Shown here one piece after another: positions 46,455-58,097 of a stretch of 64,000 nt of DNA (its first letter is position 1; the number at the start of each line of letters is the position of its first letter). A model generated the notes under the pieces. That model was given only the letters and a program-made list of their open reading frames with translations, had not been told where the DNA came from and did no database searches. Origin of the DNA: Corynebacterium frankenforstense (lineage in GTDB: Bacteria; Actinomycetota; Actinomycetes; Mycobacteriales; Mycobacteriaceae); contig NZ_JASODI010000002.1 in the NCBI RefSeq assembly GCF_030211955.1, forward strand, positions 166,761 through 230,760. Direction: 5' to 3'. The translations under genes were made by a program, and so were the position numbers.

Positions 46455-48740
46455 TTGGCTAAGAAGAACGTCCGCAGCAACCAGCCGAAGCCCGACAACA
46501 GCATCGAGTTCGACTACGTTGACGAGGACGAGACCATCCCCGCGGTCACCGCGGTCCTGGACAACGGCGATTTCGGCACCCGCGAGATCACGTTCGAGAC
46601 CGGTCAGCTGGCCCGCCAGGCCGGCGGCTCGGTGACGACCTACCTCGACGAGGACACGATGCTGCTGGCCACGACCACCGCGTCGTCCAAGCCGCGCGAG
46701 GGCATCGACTTCTTCCCGCTGACCGTCGACGTGGAGGAGCGGATGTACGCCGCCGGGCGCATCCCGGGCTCCTTCTTCCGCCGCGAGGGCCGCCCCTCGA
46801 CCGACGCGATCCTGGCCTGCCGCCTGATCGACCGCCCGCTGCGCCCGACCTTCGTCAAGGGCCTGCGCAACGAGGTCCAGGTCGTCATCACCGTCATGTC
46901 CCAGGACCCGGACGAGTTCTACGACGTGGTTGCCATCAACGGCGCCTCGGCCGCCACCCAGCTGTCCGGCCTGCCGGTCTCCGGCCCGGTCGGCGGCGTG
47001 CGCATGGCGCTGATCGTCGACGAGGACCACGAGGACGGCCAGTGGGTCGCCTTCCCGAACGCCGAGCAGCACGAGAACGCCCTGTTCGAGCTCGTCGTCG
47101 CCGGCCGCATCGTCGAGCGCGAGGAGAACGGCCGCACCGTCGAGGACGTCGCCGTGATGATGGTCGAGGCCGGCGCCGGTGAGCACGTCGTCGCCCGCGT
47201 CGATGACGGCGCCCCGGCCCCGACCGAGGAGGTCGTCGCCGGCGGTCTCGAGGCCGCCAAGCCCTTCATCGAGACCCTGTGCCGTGCCCAGTCCGACCTG
47301 ACCGAGCGCGCGGGCAAGGACACCCACGAGTTCCCGCTCTTCCCGGACTACACCGACGAGGTGTTCAAGAAGGTTGAGAAGAAGTCGGCCAAGAAGCTGC
47401 GCGAGCTGCTGACCATCCCGGGCAAGCAGGACCGCGACGACGCGACCAACGAGTACATGGTCGAGGTCGAGCGCCAGCTGCTCGGCGACGAGCCGGACGC
47501 CGACGAGGCCAAGGCCGTGCGCGCCGCCTACAACGCGCTGATGAAGCAGATCGTGCGCTCGATGATCCTGCGCGACGGCTTCCGCATCGACGGCCGCGCC
47601 ACCACGGACATCCGCGACCTGGGCGTCGAGGTCGACCTCGTCCCGCGCGCCCACGGCTCCGCGCTCTTCGAACGCGGCGAGACCCAGATCCTGGGCGTGA
47701 CCACCCTGGACATGCTCAAGATGGAGCAGCACATCGACTCGCTGTCCCCGGTGACCTCGAAGCGCTACATCCACCACTACAACTTCCCGCCGTACTCCAC
47801 CGGCGAGACCGGGCGTGTGGGCTCCCCGAAGCGCCGCGAGATCGGCCACGGCGCGCTCGCCGAGCGTGCCCTGCTGCCGGTGATCCCCTCGCGAGAGGAG
47901 TTCCCCTACGCGATCCGCCAGGTCTCCGAGGCCCTGGGTTCCAACGGCTCGACCTCGATGGGTTCCGTGTGCGCCTCGACGCTGTCCCTGCTCAACGCGG
48001 GTGTGCCGCTGAAGGCCCCGGTCGCCGGCATCGCCATGGGCCTGGTCTCCGGTGAGGTCGACGGCGAGACCGAGTACGTCGCGCTGACCGACATCCTCGG
48101 CGCCGAGGACGCCTTCGGCGACATGGACTTCAAGGTCGCCGGCACCGCCGAATTCGTCACCGCCCTGCAGCTGGACACCAAGCTCGACGGCATCCCCTCG
48201 AAGGTCCTGGCCGCCGCGCTGCGCCAGGCACGCGAGGCCCGCCACACCATCCTGGACACGATGGCCGAGGTCATCGACGGCCCGGACGAGATGAGCGACT
48301 ACGCCCCGCGCATCGAGACGCTGTCCGTCCCGGTCAACAAGATCGGTGAACTGATCGGCCCGAAGGGCAAGACGATCAACGCGATCACCGACGAGACCGG
48401 CGCCGACGTCTCCATCGAGGACGACGGCACCGTCTACGTCTCCGCGACCGGCGGCAAGGCCGCCGAGGCCGCGATCGAGAAGATCAACGCCATCGCCAAC
48501 CCGCAGCTGCCCAAGGTCGGCGAGCGCTACCTGGGCACCGTGGTCAAGACGGTCGCCTTCGGCGCCTTCGTCTCCCTGACCCCGGGCCGCGACGGCCTGA
48601 TCCACATCTCGAAGCTCGGCGGCGACAAGCGCATCGACAAGGTCGAGGACGTCATCAACGTCGGCGACACTGTCGAGGTCGAGATCGCCGACATCGACAA
48701 CCGCGGCAAGATCTCCCTGGTCCCGGTCGACGAGGACTGA
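46455..48740 (+). CDS. pnp: Polyribonucleotide nucleotidyltransferase (PNPase)
   Basis: Phosphorolytic 3'-5' exoribonuclease involved in mRNA decay. It has two RNase PH-like domains (first beginning about residue 30 with [23 protein letters not shown]; second about 360-600), then KH ([17 protein letters not shown]) and S1 ([19 protein letters not shown]) domains. It has 761 residues. The start is taken as TTG 46455 because AAGGAGG lies 9 bases before it; an upstream ATG in frame has no such site. A perfect terminator follows. Confidence 0.93.
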   Translation: MAKKNVRSNQPKPDNSIEFDYVDEDETIPAVTAVLDNGDFGTREITFETGQLARQAGGSVTTYLDEDTMLLATTTASSKPREGIDFFPLTVDVEERMYAAGRIPGSFFRREGRPSTDAILACRLIDRPLRPTFVKGLRNEVQVVITVMSQDPDEFYDVVAINGASAATQLSGLPVSGPVGGVRMALIVDEDHEDGQWVAFPNAEQHENALFELVVAGRIVEREENGRTVEDVAVMMVEAGAGEHVVARVDDGAPAPTEEVVAGGLEAAKPFIETLCRAQSDLTERAGKDTHEFPLFPDYTDEVFKKVEKKSAKKLRELLTIPGKQDRDDATNEYMVEVERQLLGDEPDADEAKAVRAAYNALMKQIVRSMILRDGFRIDGRATTDIRDLGVEVDLVPRAHGSALFERGETQILGVTTLDMLKMEQHIDSLSPVTSKRYIHHYNFPPYSTGETGRVGSPKRREIGHGALAERALLPVIPSREEFPYAIRQVSEALGSNGSTSMGSVCASTLSLLNAGVPLKAPVAGIAMGLVSGEVDGETEYVALTDILGAEDAFGDMDFKVAGTAEFVTALQLDTKLDGIPSKVLAAALRQAREARHTILDTMAEVIDGPDEMSDYAPRIETLSVPVNKIGELIGPKGKTINAITDETGADVSIEDDGTVYVSATGGKAAEAAIEKINAIANPQLPKVGERYLGTVVKTVAFGAFVSLTPGRDGLIHISKLGGDKRIDKVEDVINVGDTVEVEIADIDNRGKISLVPVDED

Positions 48741-48756
48741 GCACCCACCGCAAGTT

Positions 48757-48795
48757 AAATTGCCGACGTCGCGCAGCGCGACGTCGGCAATTTTT
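48757..48795 (+). terminator. Intrinsic terminator after pnp
   Basis: A perfect 17-bp stem (48757-48773 with 48777-48793) closes a CAG loop and runs into TTTTT. It is the strongest terminator in the window. It lies between pnp and the convergent AMIN-like gene. Confidence 0.92.
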
Positions 48796-48848
48796 GTTCC
48801 TGTCGGCGGTGGTGCCGGTCCCGCCAGGGGCCGGCACGCCCGGGGGCG

Positions 48849-50376
<1,528 letters not shown>

Positions 50377-50379
50377 AAC

Positions 50380-51138
50380 GTGGCACGTTCCGCTTCGCTC
50401 GACGTGCAGCTGATCGCCTGCACCAGTTTCACCCCGCCGGCCGACGTCGACTGGTTCGCCGACGAGACGGCCACCGACGCCGAGGCGCTCATCGAGTTCG
50501 CCGGGCGCGCCTGCTACGAGACCTTCGACAAGCCGAACCCGCGCACCCGCGCCAACGCCGCCTACCTGCACCACGTGCTCGAGGTCGGCCACACCGCGCT
50601 GCTCGAGCACGCCACGGCGACGCTCTACGTGCGCGGCCTGTCGCGCTCGGCCAGCCATGAGCTGGTGCGCCACCGCCACTTCTCCTTCTCCCAGCTCTCG
50701 CAGCGCTTCGTGCACGCAGGCGACGCGGAGGTGGTGGTCCCGCCGCTGATCGCGGAGGACGAGGAGCTCAACCGGCTGATGATGCGCGCCGTCGACGAGT
50801 CGCGCTTCGCCTACAACGAGCTACTCGACGCCCTCGAGGAGCGCCTCGACGGCGAGCCGAACGCGCTGCTGCGCAAGAAGCAGGCCCGGCAGGCCGCCCG
50901 CGCGGTGCTGCCCAACGCCACCGAGACCCGGCTCCTGGTCACCGGCAACTTCCGCGCCTGGCGCCACTTCATCGGCATGCGCGCCACCGAGCACGCCGAC
51001 GTCGAGATCCGGTCCCTGGCCGTGGCCTGCCTGAAGCTGCTGCGCGAGAACGCCCCCGTGGTCTTCTCCGACTTCGAGATCGCCGAGCTCGCCGACGGCT
51101 CCGAGATGGCCACCAGCCCCTACGTCACCGACTTCTGA
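50380..51138 (+). CDS. thyX: Flavin-dependent thymidylate synthase
   Basis: FAD-dependent synthesis of dTMP from dUMP. The family signature RHRxxSxxxxSxR is seen as [13 protein letters not shown] (residues 97-109). It has 252 residues, the normal length. The GTG start lies 4 bases after the dapB stop, so it is co-transcribed with dapB. Confidence 0.95.
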   Translation: MARSASLDVQLIACTSFTPPADVDWFADETATDAEALIEFAGRACYETFDKPNPRTRANAAYLHHVLEVGHTALLEHATATLYVRGLSRSASHELVRHRHFSFSQLSQRFVHAGDAEVVVPPLIAEDEELNRLMMRAVDESRFAYNELLDALEERLDGEPNALLRKKQARQAARAVLPNATETRLLVTGNFRAWRHFIGMRATEHADVEIRSLAVACLKLLRENAPVVFSDFEIAELADGSEMATSPYVTDF

Positions 51139-51252
51139 GTCGGCGCCCCTCGGGGGCGGGGCGGGGTGCCGTCAAGGGGAGCGGGGGTACCGGTCGGGGG
51201 ACAGGCGGCGCGCCCGGGGCGGGCTGGTGCGGCCCCGGAGGCGCGAGCCAGG

Positions 51253-51258
51253 TACTCT
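51253..51258 (+). promoter_or_regulatory. -10 element (TACTCT) for dapA, leaderless
   Basis: TACTCT is followed by 7 bases and the ATG at 51266, so dapA can be expressed separately from dapB-thyX. Confidence 0.5.
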
Positions 51259-51265
51259 GTTGCCC

Positions 51266-52171
51266 ATGAGTACAGGTTTGACAGCTAAGAACGGTGCCGA
51301 CGTCTTCGGCACCGTCTGCGTCGCGATGGTCACGCCGTTCGACGCGGACGGGAACCTCGACCTCGAGGCCGGCCGCAAGCTCGCGGCCCACCTCGTCGAC
51401 AAGGGGTGCGACGGCCTGGTACTCGCCGGCACGACCGGCGAGTCGCCGACCACCACCGTCGAGGAGAAGCTGTCCCTGCTCAAGGCGGTCAAGGACGAGG
51501 TGGGCGACCGCGCCCGCATCATCGCCGGCGCGGGCACGAACAACACCCGCGCCTCGGTCGAGCTGGCCAAGGCCTCCGCCGAGGCCGGCGCCGACACGCT
51601 GCTCGTGGTCACGCCCTACTACTCGAAGCCCTCTCAGGAGGGTGTCTACCTGCACTTCAAGGCGGTGGCCGCGGCCACCGACCTGCCGGTGTGCCTCTAC
51701 GACATCCCCGGTCGATCCGGCATCCCGATCACCTCGGAGACCATCCGTCGCCTCGCCGAGCTGGACACCGTCCAGGCCGTCAAGGACGCCAAGGGTAACG
51801 TCTCCGCCGCGACCCGCCTCATCGGCGAGACCGGCCTGGCCTGGTACTCGGGGGACGACCCCCTGAACCTGCCGTGGCTGTCCGTCGGCGCGAGCGGTTT
51901 CATCTCCGTGATCGGGCACGTCGCCCCCGCGCAGCTGCGCGAGATCTACGACGCCTTCGACAACGGCGACCTCGTCCGTGCCCGCACCATCAACGCCCAA
52001 CTGAATCCGCTGGTCCAGGCGCAGGCCCGTCTGGGCGGCGTCGCCATGGCCAAGGCCGCCCTGCGTCTGCAGGGCATCGAGGTCGGCGATCCGCGCCTCC
52101 CCATCCCTGCCCCCACGGCGGCTGAGGTGGACCAGCTCCGAGAAGACATGCAGAAAGCTGGAGTCCTATAA
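51266..52171 (+). CDS. dapA: 4-hydroxy-tetrahydrodipicolinate synthase
   Basis: Condenses pyruvate and aspartate semialdehyde, the first committed step to lysine and diaminopimelate. It has 301 residues as a TIM barrel. The Schiff-base lysine is in AVKDAKGN (Lys173), with Tyr145 (CLYDIPGR) and GTTGES. ATG 51266 is the leaderless start; upstream in-frame codons are not supported. RNase J begins 3 bases after the stop, so the two share a transcript. Confidence 0.95.
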   Translation: MSTGLTAKNGADVFGTVCVAMVTPFDADGNLDLEAGRKLAAHLVDKGCDGLVLAGTTGESPTTTVEEKLSLLKAVKDEVGDRARIIAGAGTNNTRASVELAKASAEAGADTLLVVTPYYSKPSQEGVYLHFKAVAAATDLPVCLYDIPGRSGIPITSETIRRLAELDTVQAVKDAKGNVSAATRLIGETGLAWYSGDDPLNLPWLSVGASGFISVIGHVAPAQLREIYDAFDNGDLVRARTINAQLNPLVQAQARLGGVAMAKAALRLQGIEVGDPRLPIPAPTAAEVDQLREDMQKAGVL

Positions 52172-52173
52172 AT

Positions 52174-54219
52174 ATGAGTGAGACCCGTAACCGCGCCCGG
52201 AAGGTGACCCGCAAGGCCGGTCCGCCGGAGCAGAACTCCGACGCCGCGCCCGCCTTCAAGGCGCCCGCCGGCGACGGCGGTAACGGTAACGGCAACGGCC
52301 ACGGCAAGAACGGTGGCGGTGGCAACGGTGGCAACGGCCACGCGAACGGCAACCACGGCAACGGCCGCGGCAACGGCGGCAACGGCCGCGGCAACCGCAA
52401 GGGCCGCGGCCGTCGCGGCGGCCGGGGCGGCAACCGCGGCCAGCGCAACCCCGTGAAGTCGATGCAGGGTGCCGACCTGACCAAGCGTCTGCCGGAGCCG
52501 CCGAAGGCCCCGAAGAACGGCCTGCGCATCTACGCGCTGGGCGGCATCTCCGAGATCGGCCGCAACATGACGGTCTTCGAGTACAACAACCGCATCCTCA
52601 TCGTGGACTGCGGCGTGCTCTTCCCGTCCTCCGGCGAGCCGGGCGTGGACCTGATCCTGCCCGACTTCGGCCCCATCGAGGATAAGCTGGACCGCGTCGA
52701 AGCCCTGGTGATCACCCACGGTCACGAGGACCACATCGGCGCCATCCCGTGGCTGCTCAAGCTGCGCCCGAACCTGCCGATCATCGGCAGCAAATTCACG
52801 CTGGCCCTGATCGCCGCCAAGTGCAAGGAGCACCGTCAGCGTCCGAAGCTGATCGAGGTCTCGGACACCTCCGAGGAGAACCGCGGGCCGTTCAACCTGC
52901 GCTTTTGGAACGTCAACCACTCGATCCCGGACTGCCTGGGCATCGTCATCAAGACGGGCGCCGGCCTGGTCATCCACACCGGCGACATCAAGCTGGACCA
53001 GACCCCGACCGGCGGTAAGCCGACCGACCTGCCGGCGCTGTCGCGCTTCGGCGACGAGGGCGTCGACCTGATGCTCTGCGACTCGACGAACTCGACCACC
53101 CCGGGTGTCTCCGCCTCCGAGGCCGAGATCCGCCCGACCCTCAAGCGCCTGATCACCGAGGCCAAGCAGCGCATCATCCTCGCGTCCTTCGCCTCGAACG
53201 TCTACCGCGTGCAGGCCGCCGTCGACGCCGCCGTGGCCGCCGGCCGCAAGGTCGCCTTCAACGGCCGCTCGATGATCCGCAACATGGAGATCGCCGAGCG
53301 CATGGGCTACCTCAAGGCCCCGCGCGGCACCATCGTCTCCATCGACGACGCCGCCAAGATGGCCCCGCACAAGGTCGTGCTGATCACCACCGGCACCCAG
53401 GGCGAGCCGATGGCCGCCCTGTCGCGCATGGCCCGCCGTGAGCACCGCCAGATCACCGTCCGCGACGGCGACCTGATCATCCTGTCCTCGTCGCTGGTCC
53501 CCGGCAACGAGGAGGCCGTCTTCGGCGTGATCAACATGCTCGCGCAGATCGGCGCGACCGTGGTGACCAGCCGCGACGCGAAGGTGCACACCTCCGGCCA
53601 CGGCTACGCCGGCGAGCTGCTCTTCCTCTGGAACGCCGCCCGCCCGCGCAACGCCATGCCGGTCCACGGCGAGTGGCGCCACCTGCGCGCCAACAAGGAG
53701 TTGGCCATCTCGACCGGCGTGCCCGAGGACCGCACGGTGCTCGCGCAGAACGGCGTCGTCGTCGACCTGGTCGACGGCCGCGCCCGCGTCGTCGGCCAGA
53801 TCCCGGTCGGCCACCTCTACGTGGACGGCACCACCATGGGCGAGGTCGACGCCGACGTGCTCGCCGACCGCACCTCGCTGGGCACCGGAGGAGTGGTCGA
53901 CATCACCGCCGTGATCGACAACCGCACCGGCCGCCTGCTCGAGGCGCCCCTGGTCCAGACCAAGGGCTTCTCCGAGGACGACCGCGGCGTGGTCCCGGAG
54001 GTCCGCGAGCTCGTCGAGAACACGATGAACGACCTCGCGGCCGAGGGCGAGAACGACCCCTACCGCATGGTCCGCCAGCTGCGCCGCAAGGTCTCCCGCT
54101 TCGTGGAGCAGAAGTGGCGCCGCGAGCCGATGGTGCTGCCGACGGTCATCCCGATGACCGGCGAGCCGGACGAGCCCGTCACCGACGAGGACATCGAGGC
54201 CTCCCGGGAGTCGCTCTAA
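52174..54219 (+). CDS. rnj: Ribonuclease J
   Basis: Metallo-beta-lactamase/beta-CASP RNase with endo- and 5'-3' exonuclease activity. It has 681 residues. An unusual N-terminal tail of about 90 residues is rich in Gly, Asn, Arg and Lys (repeated GNG/NGNG units). The catalytic domain carries THGHEDH (182-187), GDIKLDQ and the C-terminal HGEWRHL region. The tail resembles RNA-binding RG-type disordered extensions of actinobacterial RNase J. It follows dapA by 3 bases. Confidence 0.93.
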   Translation: MSETRNRARKVTRKAGPPEQNSDAAPAFKAPAGDGGNGNGNGHGKNGGGGNGGNGHANGNHGNGRGNGGNGRGNRKGRGRRGGRGGNRGQRNPVKSMQGADLTKRLPEPPKAPKNGLRIYALGGISEIGRNMTVFEYNNRILIVDCGVLFPSSGEPGVDLILPDFGPIEDKLDRVEALVITHGHEDHIGAIPWLLKLRPNLPIIGSKFTLALIAAKCKEHRQRPKLIEVSDTSEENRGPFNLRFWNVNHSIPDCLGIVIKTGAGLVIHTGDIKLDQTPTGGKPTDLPALSRFGDEGVDLMLCDSTNSTTPGVSASEAEIRPTLKRLITEAKQRIILASFASNVYRVQAAVDAAVAAGRKVAFNGRSMIRNMEIAERMGYLKAPRGTIVSIDDAAKMAPHKVVLITTGTQGEPMAALSRMARREHRQITVRDGDLIILSSSLVPGNEEAVFGVINMLAQIGATVVTSRDAKVHTSGHGYAGELLFLWNAARPRNAMPVHGEWRHLRANKELAISTGVPEDRTVLAQNGVVVDLVDGRARVVGQIPVGHLYVDGTTMGEVDADVLADRTSLGTGGVVDITAVIDNRTGRLLEAPLVQTKGFSEDDRGVVPEVRELVENTMNDLAAEGENDPYRMVRQLRRKVSRFVEQKWRREPMVLPTVIPMTGEPDEPVTDEDIEASRESL

Positions 54220-54226
54220 GCGGCGG

Positions 54227-54232
54227 TAGGGT
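54227..54232 (+). promoter_or_regulatory. -10 element (TAGGGT) for the TIGR03085 gene, leaderless
   Basis: TAGGGT is followed by 6 bases and the ATG at 54239. Confidence 0.45.
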
Positions 54233-54238
54233 GGGGCC

Positions 54239-54865
54239 ATGACTTTCGCCATGGCTGAACGCCGCCGTCTGGCCGAGCTCCTGCTGGAGCTCGGACCGGA
54301 CGCCCCCACGCTCTGCGAGGGCTGGACCACCCGAGACCTCGCCGCGCACCTCTGGGTGCGCGAACACCGCCCGGACGCGGCGGCGGGAATGTTCCTGCCG
54401 CCCGCGTCCGGGCATCTGCGTAACGTGACCGCCGACGTGCTCGGCGGCGACTACGCGCAGACCGTGCGCGACTGGGCCGCCGGCGCCCCGCGCTGGAACC
54501 CGATGCACTGGCTGGACCGGGCGGTCAACACCGCCGAGAACTTCGTCCACCACGAGGACGTCCGTCGCGCCGACGGCACCGCCCGCCCGCGCGACTTCTC
54601 CCGCGTGGTCGACGACGAGCTGTGGGCTGCCGTGGGCCGGATGGGCACCATGCTGCTGCGCTCCTCGGGAAAGCCCGTCATCCTCACCGCCCCGGGGCGC
54701 ACGCACGTGGTCGCCGCCCGGGGCCGCGGGGTCGCCGAGCAGGGCGACGACGTCGTGCGGGTGACCGGCGAGCCCGGCGAGCTGCTGCTGTGGGCGTTCG
54801 GCCGCGACGCCGTCGACGTCGAGATCGGCGGCGACGAGGCCGCGGTCAATCGATCAAGCCTCTGA
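54239..54865 (+). CDS. TIGR03085-family protein (mycothiol-dependent DinB-like)
   Basis: A 208-residue actinobacterial protein of the maleylpyruvate isomerase/DinB-like group: [25 protein letters not shown], then [11 protein letters not shown] with the metal-binding His pattern. Relatives use mycothiol or bind a metal in a four-helix bundle, but the reaction here is unknown. The start follows the leaderless rule. It lies between rnj and ftsK. Confidence 0.8.
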   Translation: MTFAMAERRRLAELLLELGPDAPTLCEGWTTRDLAAHLWVREHRPDAAAGMFLPPASGHLRNVTADVLGGDYAQTVRDWAAGAPRWNPMHWLDRAVNTAENFVHHEDVRRADGTARPRDFSRVVDDELWAAVGRMGTMLLRSSGKPVILTAPGRTHVVAARGRGVAEQGDDVVRVTGEPGELLLWAFGRDAVDVEIGGDEAAVNRSSL

Positions 54866-54919
54866 ACTTTACCTCCCGACACCCCGTGTGTCTGGTGTGA
54901 ATGGTGGGGCACCGGCAAC

Positions 54920-54925
54920 TAGAGT
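54920..54925 (+). promoter_or_regulatory. -10 element (TAGAGT) for ftsK, leaderless
   Basis: TAGAGT is followed by 7 bases and the ATG at 54933. Confidence 0.5.
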
Positions 54926-54932
54926 GAACGGC

Positions 54933-57902
54933 ATGACAGTGAGCAGTTCCACGCACCGTTCGGAGCGGACGGCCCGCTCGGGTCCGTCGACGCGCCGGCC
55001 CCCGCGGGCCCGGCGTCGCGACCGTGACCCCGGCACGACCACCACGTCCGCCTTCCGCGCTGCCGACACCTCCGAAGAGAGGACCGGCAGCGCCTTTCGC
55101 GCTGTGGGATCGATGCTTCGCTTCGGGGGTCGCGGCCCGCGCCGCGAGGACCCCGTCGAAGAAGCGGCCGAGGACAAGAGGAAGAAGAGGAAGTCCCGCC
55201 AGATGACCACCGAGGAGGCCCCTCGCGAGGACGAGACCGAACCGGCGGAGGCCGGTGACCGCACCGACGCCGTCGCGCTTACCCTGATCGGCCTGGCCGT
55301 CGTCATCGGCGCCTCGGTCTGGCTCGACATCGCCGGGCCCGTCGGTGCCGCCATCGCCACCGGCGTGCAGATGGTCATCGGCGCCGGCGCCTTTGTGCTG
55401 CCCGTCGCCCTCGTCGCCCTCGCCGTGGCCATGATGGCCGGTGCGCTCGACCTGCGGTCTACCCCGCTGCGCGCCACCGGGGGAGCGGCGCTCATCGTGG
55501 TGGCCATGCTCGGCCTGATCCACATCTTCGCCGGCGACCCGGCCGACTGGGCCGGGCGCAAGGACGCCGGCGGCGCCGTCGGCCTGCTCGTCGGCGGCCT
55601 GCTCACCGGCGGCTTCAACGTCGTGGCGATCCCGCTGCTCATCCTCGTGATCATCTGGGGCGCACTCTGCGTCACCGGCATCACCGTGCGCGAGGCCTGG
55701 GACTACCTCGTCGGCGCCATCCGCGGCTCCCTGGACGCCGGACGCGTCGACGAGGGCGCGGACGACGACGACATCTACGGCGCCGTCGACGGCGAGCTCG
55801 AGCGCCGCGCCAGCGGCGACGAGCCGCGCGCCGTCCACCCGGGGGAGGCGGAGACGCCGCAGCCGCGCGCCCGCCGCAAGCCTGCGCGACGTCGTCAATC
55901 GAAGCGACGCCCCAGCCCCATGGAGGCCTACCCGGTCGCCGGGGACGAGGCCGCCGCCGCGCAGTACACCCTCTTCGACGGCGGCGCCTCCGAGGCCGAC
56001 ACCGGCGAGATCCCGGTCGTCGACACCCCGGAGCCGCAGGACGCCGCCACCCGCGTGCTGCCCGCGCAGCAGGCCGCGAAGCCCGCCAAGAAGAAGGCGC
56101 CCAAGAAGGCCGCGCCCCACCAGGCCCCCGCCGCGCCACAGGAGGACGCCGGCGACGCCGTCGGCCAGTCCCGCGAGGCCATGCGCCAGGCCATCGTCGC
56201 CCGCTCCGGCATCGACGCCGCCGCTGTGCCCGCCTCCACGCCGAAGAGCGAGACGCAGCCTAAGCCCGAGCAGCCGGTGGAGATGCGCAGCCCCGTCGGC
56301 GAGGCCGACTACGAGCTGCCGCCGACCAGCCTGCTCGTCGACGGCGACCCGCCGAAAACCCGCTCGGCGGTCAACGACCGCATGATCGAGGCGATCACCG
56401 AGGTCTTCGCCGAGTTCCACGTCGACGCCGCCGTCACCGGCTTCTCGCGCGGCCCGACGGTCACCCGCTACGAGGTCGAGCTGGGCCCGGGCGTCAAGGT
56501 CTCCAAGATCACCAACCTGCAGTCCAACCTCGCCTACGCGGTGGCCACCGACAACGTCCGCCTGCTCACCCCGATCCCCGGCAAGTCCGCCGTGGGCATC
56601 GAGGTGCCGAACACGGACCGCGAGCTGGTCCGCCTGGCCGACGTCCTCAACGCCCCGGCGGTGGCCGGCAACCACGACCCGATGCTCATCGGCCTGGGCA
56701 AGGACATCGAGGGCGACTTCATCTCCGCCTCCGTGCAGAAGATGCCGCACCTGCTGGTCGCGGGCTCCACCGGCTCCGGTAAGTCGGCCTTCGTCAACTC
56801 CATGCTGGTCTCGCTGCTCACGCGCGCCACCCCGGAGGAGGTCCGCCTGATCCTGGTGGACCCGAAGATGGTCGAGCTGACCCCGTACGAGGGCATCCCG
56901 CACCTGATCACCCCGATCATCACCCAGCCGAAGAAGGCCTCGGCGGCCCTGCAGTGGCTCGTCGAGGAGATGGAGCAGCGCTACCTGGACATGAAGTCCG
57001 CGCGCGTGCGCCACATCAAGGACTTCAACCGGAAGGTCCGCTCCGGCGAGGTCACCGCCCCGGCGGGCTCGCAGCGCGAGTACCACCCGTACCCGTTCAT
57101 CGTCTGCGTGGTCGACGAGCTGGCCGACCTGATGATGACGGCGCCGAAGGAGATCGAGGACTCCATCGTGCGCATCACCCAGAAGGCGCGCGCGGCCGGC
57201 ATCCACCTGGTGCTGGCCACCCAGCGCCCCTCGGTGGACGTGGTCACCGGCCTGATCAAGACCAACGTGCCTTCGCGCCTGGCTTTCGCCACCTCCTCGC
57301 TGACCGACTCGCGCGTCATCCTGGACCAGGGCGGCGCGGAGAAGCTCATCGGCATGGGCGACGCCCTGTTCATCCCGCAGGGCGCCGGCAAGCCGCAGCG
57401 CCTCCAGGGCGCCTTCGTCACCGACGACGAGATCCAGCGCGTGGTCGATGCGACCAAGGCGCAGGCCGAGCCGCACTACGCGGAGGGCGTCACGGAGGAC
57501 AAGCAGTCCGACGCGAAGAAAGAGATCGACGAGGAGATCGGCAAGGACATGGACGACCTCCTCGAGGCCGTCGAGCTCGTCGTCACCTCGCAGCTGGGCT
57601 CCACCTCGATGCTGCAGCGCAAGCTGCGCGTCGGCTTCGCCAAGGCCGGCCGCCTGATGGATCTCATGGAGACCCGCGGCGTCGTCGGCCCCTCGCAGGG
57701 CTCCAAGGCCCGCGACGTGCTGGTCAAGCCCGAGGAGCTCGACACGATCATCTGGATGATCAAGGGCGCCGACCCCGCCGAGGCGCCCAAGGAGGTCGAG
57801 GAGGCGTCGATTGACGACGCCGCGCCCGGCACCGCGGGCGGTTCCGAGGACGTGCGCGTCGTGGACGCCGCCGGTCACAACCCCTCGGGCGGGGCGGTCT
57901 GA
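54933..57902 (+). CDS. ftsK: DNA translocase FtsK
   Basis: Septal DNA pump that clears chromosomes during division and activates XerCD at dif. It has 989 residues: a basic N-terminus, four transmembrane helices (about residues 110-245), an acidic/Ala/Pro-rich linker, then the motor with Walker A GSTGSGKS (611-618) and Walker [15 protein letters not shown]-terminal gamma winged helix that reads KOPS follows ([20 protein letters not shown]). ATG 54933 is set by leaderless spacing. Its partner xerC is also in this window. Confidence 0.94.
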   Translation: MTVSSSTHRSERTARSGPSTRRPPRARRRDRDPGTTTTSAFRAADTSEERTGSAFRAVGSMLRFGGRGPRREDPVEEAAEDKRKKRKSRQMTTEEAPREDETEPAEAGDRTDAVALTLIGLAVVIGASVWLDIAGPVGAAIATGVQMVIGAGAFVLPVALVALAVAMMAGALDLRSTPLRATGGAALIVVAMLGLIHIFAGDPADWAGRKDAGGAVGLLVGGLLTGGFNVVAIPLLILVIIWGALCVTGITVREAWDYLVGAIRGSLDAGRVDEGADDDDIYGAVDGELERRASGDEPRAVHPGEAETPQPRARRKPARRRQSKRRPSPMEAYPVAGDEAAAAQYTLFDGGASEADTGEIPVVDTPEPQDAATRVLPAQQAAKPAKKKAPKKAAPHQAPAAPQEDAGDAVGQSREAMRQAIVARSGIDAAAVPASTPKSETQPKPEQPVEMRSPVGEADYELPPTSLLVDGDPPKTRSAVNDRMIEAITEVFAEFHVDAAVTGFSRGPTVTRYEVELGPGVKVSKITNLQSNLAYAVATDNVRLLTPIPGKSAVGIEVPNTDRELVRLADVLNAPAVAGNHDPMLIGLGKDIEGDFISASVQKMPHLLVAGSTGSGKSAFVNSMLVSLLTRATPEEVRLILVDPKMVELTPYEGIPHLITPIITQPKKASAALQWLVEEMEQRYLDMKSARVRHIKDFNRKVRSGEVTAPAGSQREYHPYPFIVCVVDELADLMMTAPKEIEDSIVRITQKARAAGIHLVLATQRPSVDVVTGLIKTNVPSRLAFATSSLTDSRVILDQGGAEKLIGMGDALFIPQGAGKPQRLQGAFVTDDEIQRVVDATKAQAEPHYAEGVTEDKQSDAKKEIDEEIGKDMDDLLEAVELVVTSQLGSTSMLQRKLRVGFAKAGRLMDLMETRGVVGPSQGSKARDVLVKPEELDTIIWMIKGADPAEAPKEVEEASIDDAAPGTAGGSEDVRVVDAAGHNPSGGAV

Positions 57903-57916
57903 CGGCGCCTGCGTGA

Positions 57917-57942
57917 GCCGGGTGCCCGTGCGGGCACCCGGC
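57917..57942 (+). terminator. Hairpin after ftsK
   Basis: A perfect 12-bp stem (57917-57928 with 57931-57942) with a minimal loop lies 15 bases after the ftsK stop. It has no T-run. It ends just before the terC -10 element. Confidence 0.5.
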
Positions 57943-57945
57943 ATG

Positions 57946-57951
57946 TAGGAT
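57946..57951 (+). promoter_or_regulatory. -10 element (TAGGAT) for the terC transcript
   Basis: TAGGAT lies directly upstream of the riboswitch, so transcription would start near 57958 and include the whole aptamer. Confidence 0.5.
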
Positions 57952-57959
57952 GATCCCCC

Positions 57960-58060
57960 ATGGAGGGGAGTACCCCGCCCCACGGTCCTCATCGTCAGCA
58001 CGGCGCCGCCTTCGGCGCCCGGTAGGGCCGGCTCGCGCGGCGAGTGGGGGAGACCTCCGG
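57960..58060 (+). promoter_or_regulatory. yybP-ykoY-type manganese riboswitch
   Basis: The leader has both conserved halves of the yybP-ykoY element: GGAGGGGAGTA at 57962-57972 and GGGGGAGACCTCC at 58046-58058. P1 forms between GGAGG (57962-57966) and CCTCC (58054-58058). The same CCTCC segment can instead pair with CGGAGG of the ribosome-binding site at 58081-58086 (stem 58053-58061 with 58079-58087). Mn2+ binding should therefore free the site and turn translation on. The downstream TerC gene is a standard target of this riboswitch class. Confidence 0.85.
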
Positions 58061-58097
58061 TTCTCAAGCGACTTCGCGACCGGAGGTTTGTGTCTCT

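Noticed and set aside
51145..51157. Terminator after thyX
   Set aside because: Only five G-C pairs with a three-base loop and no T-run; too weak to call.
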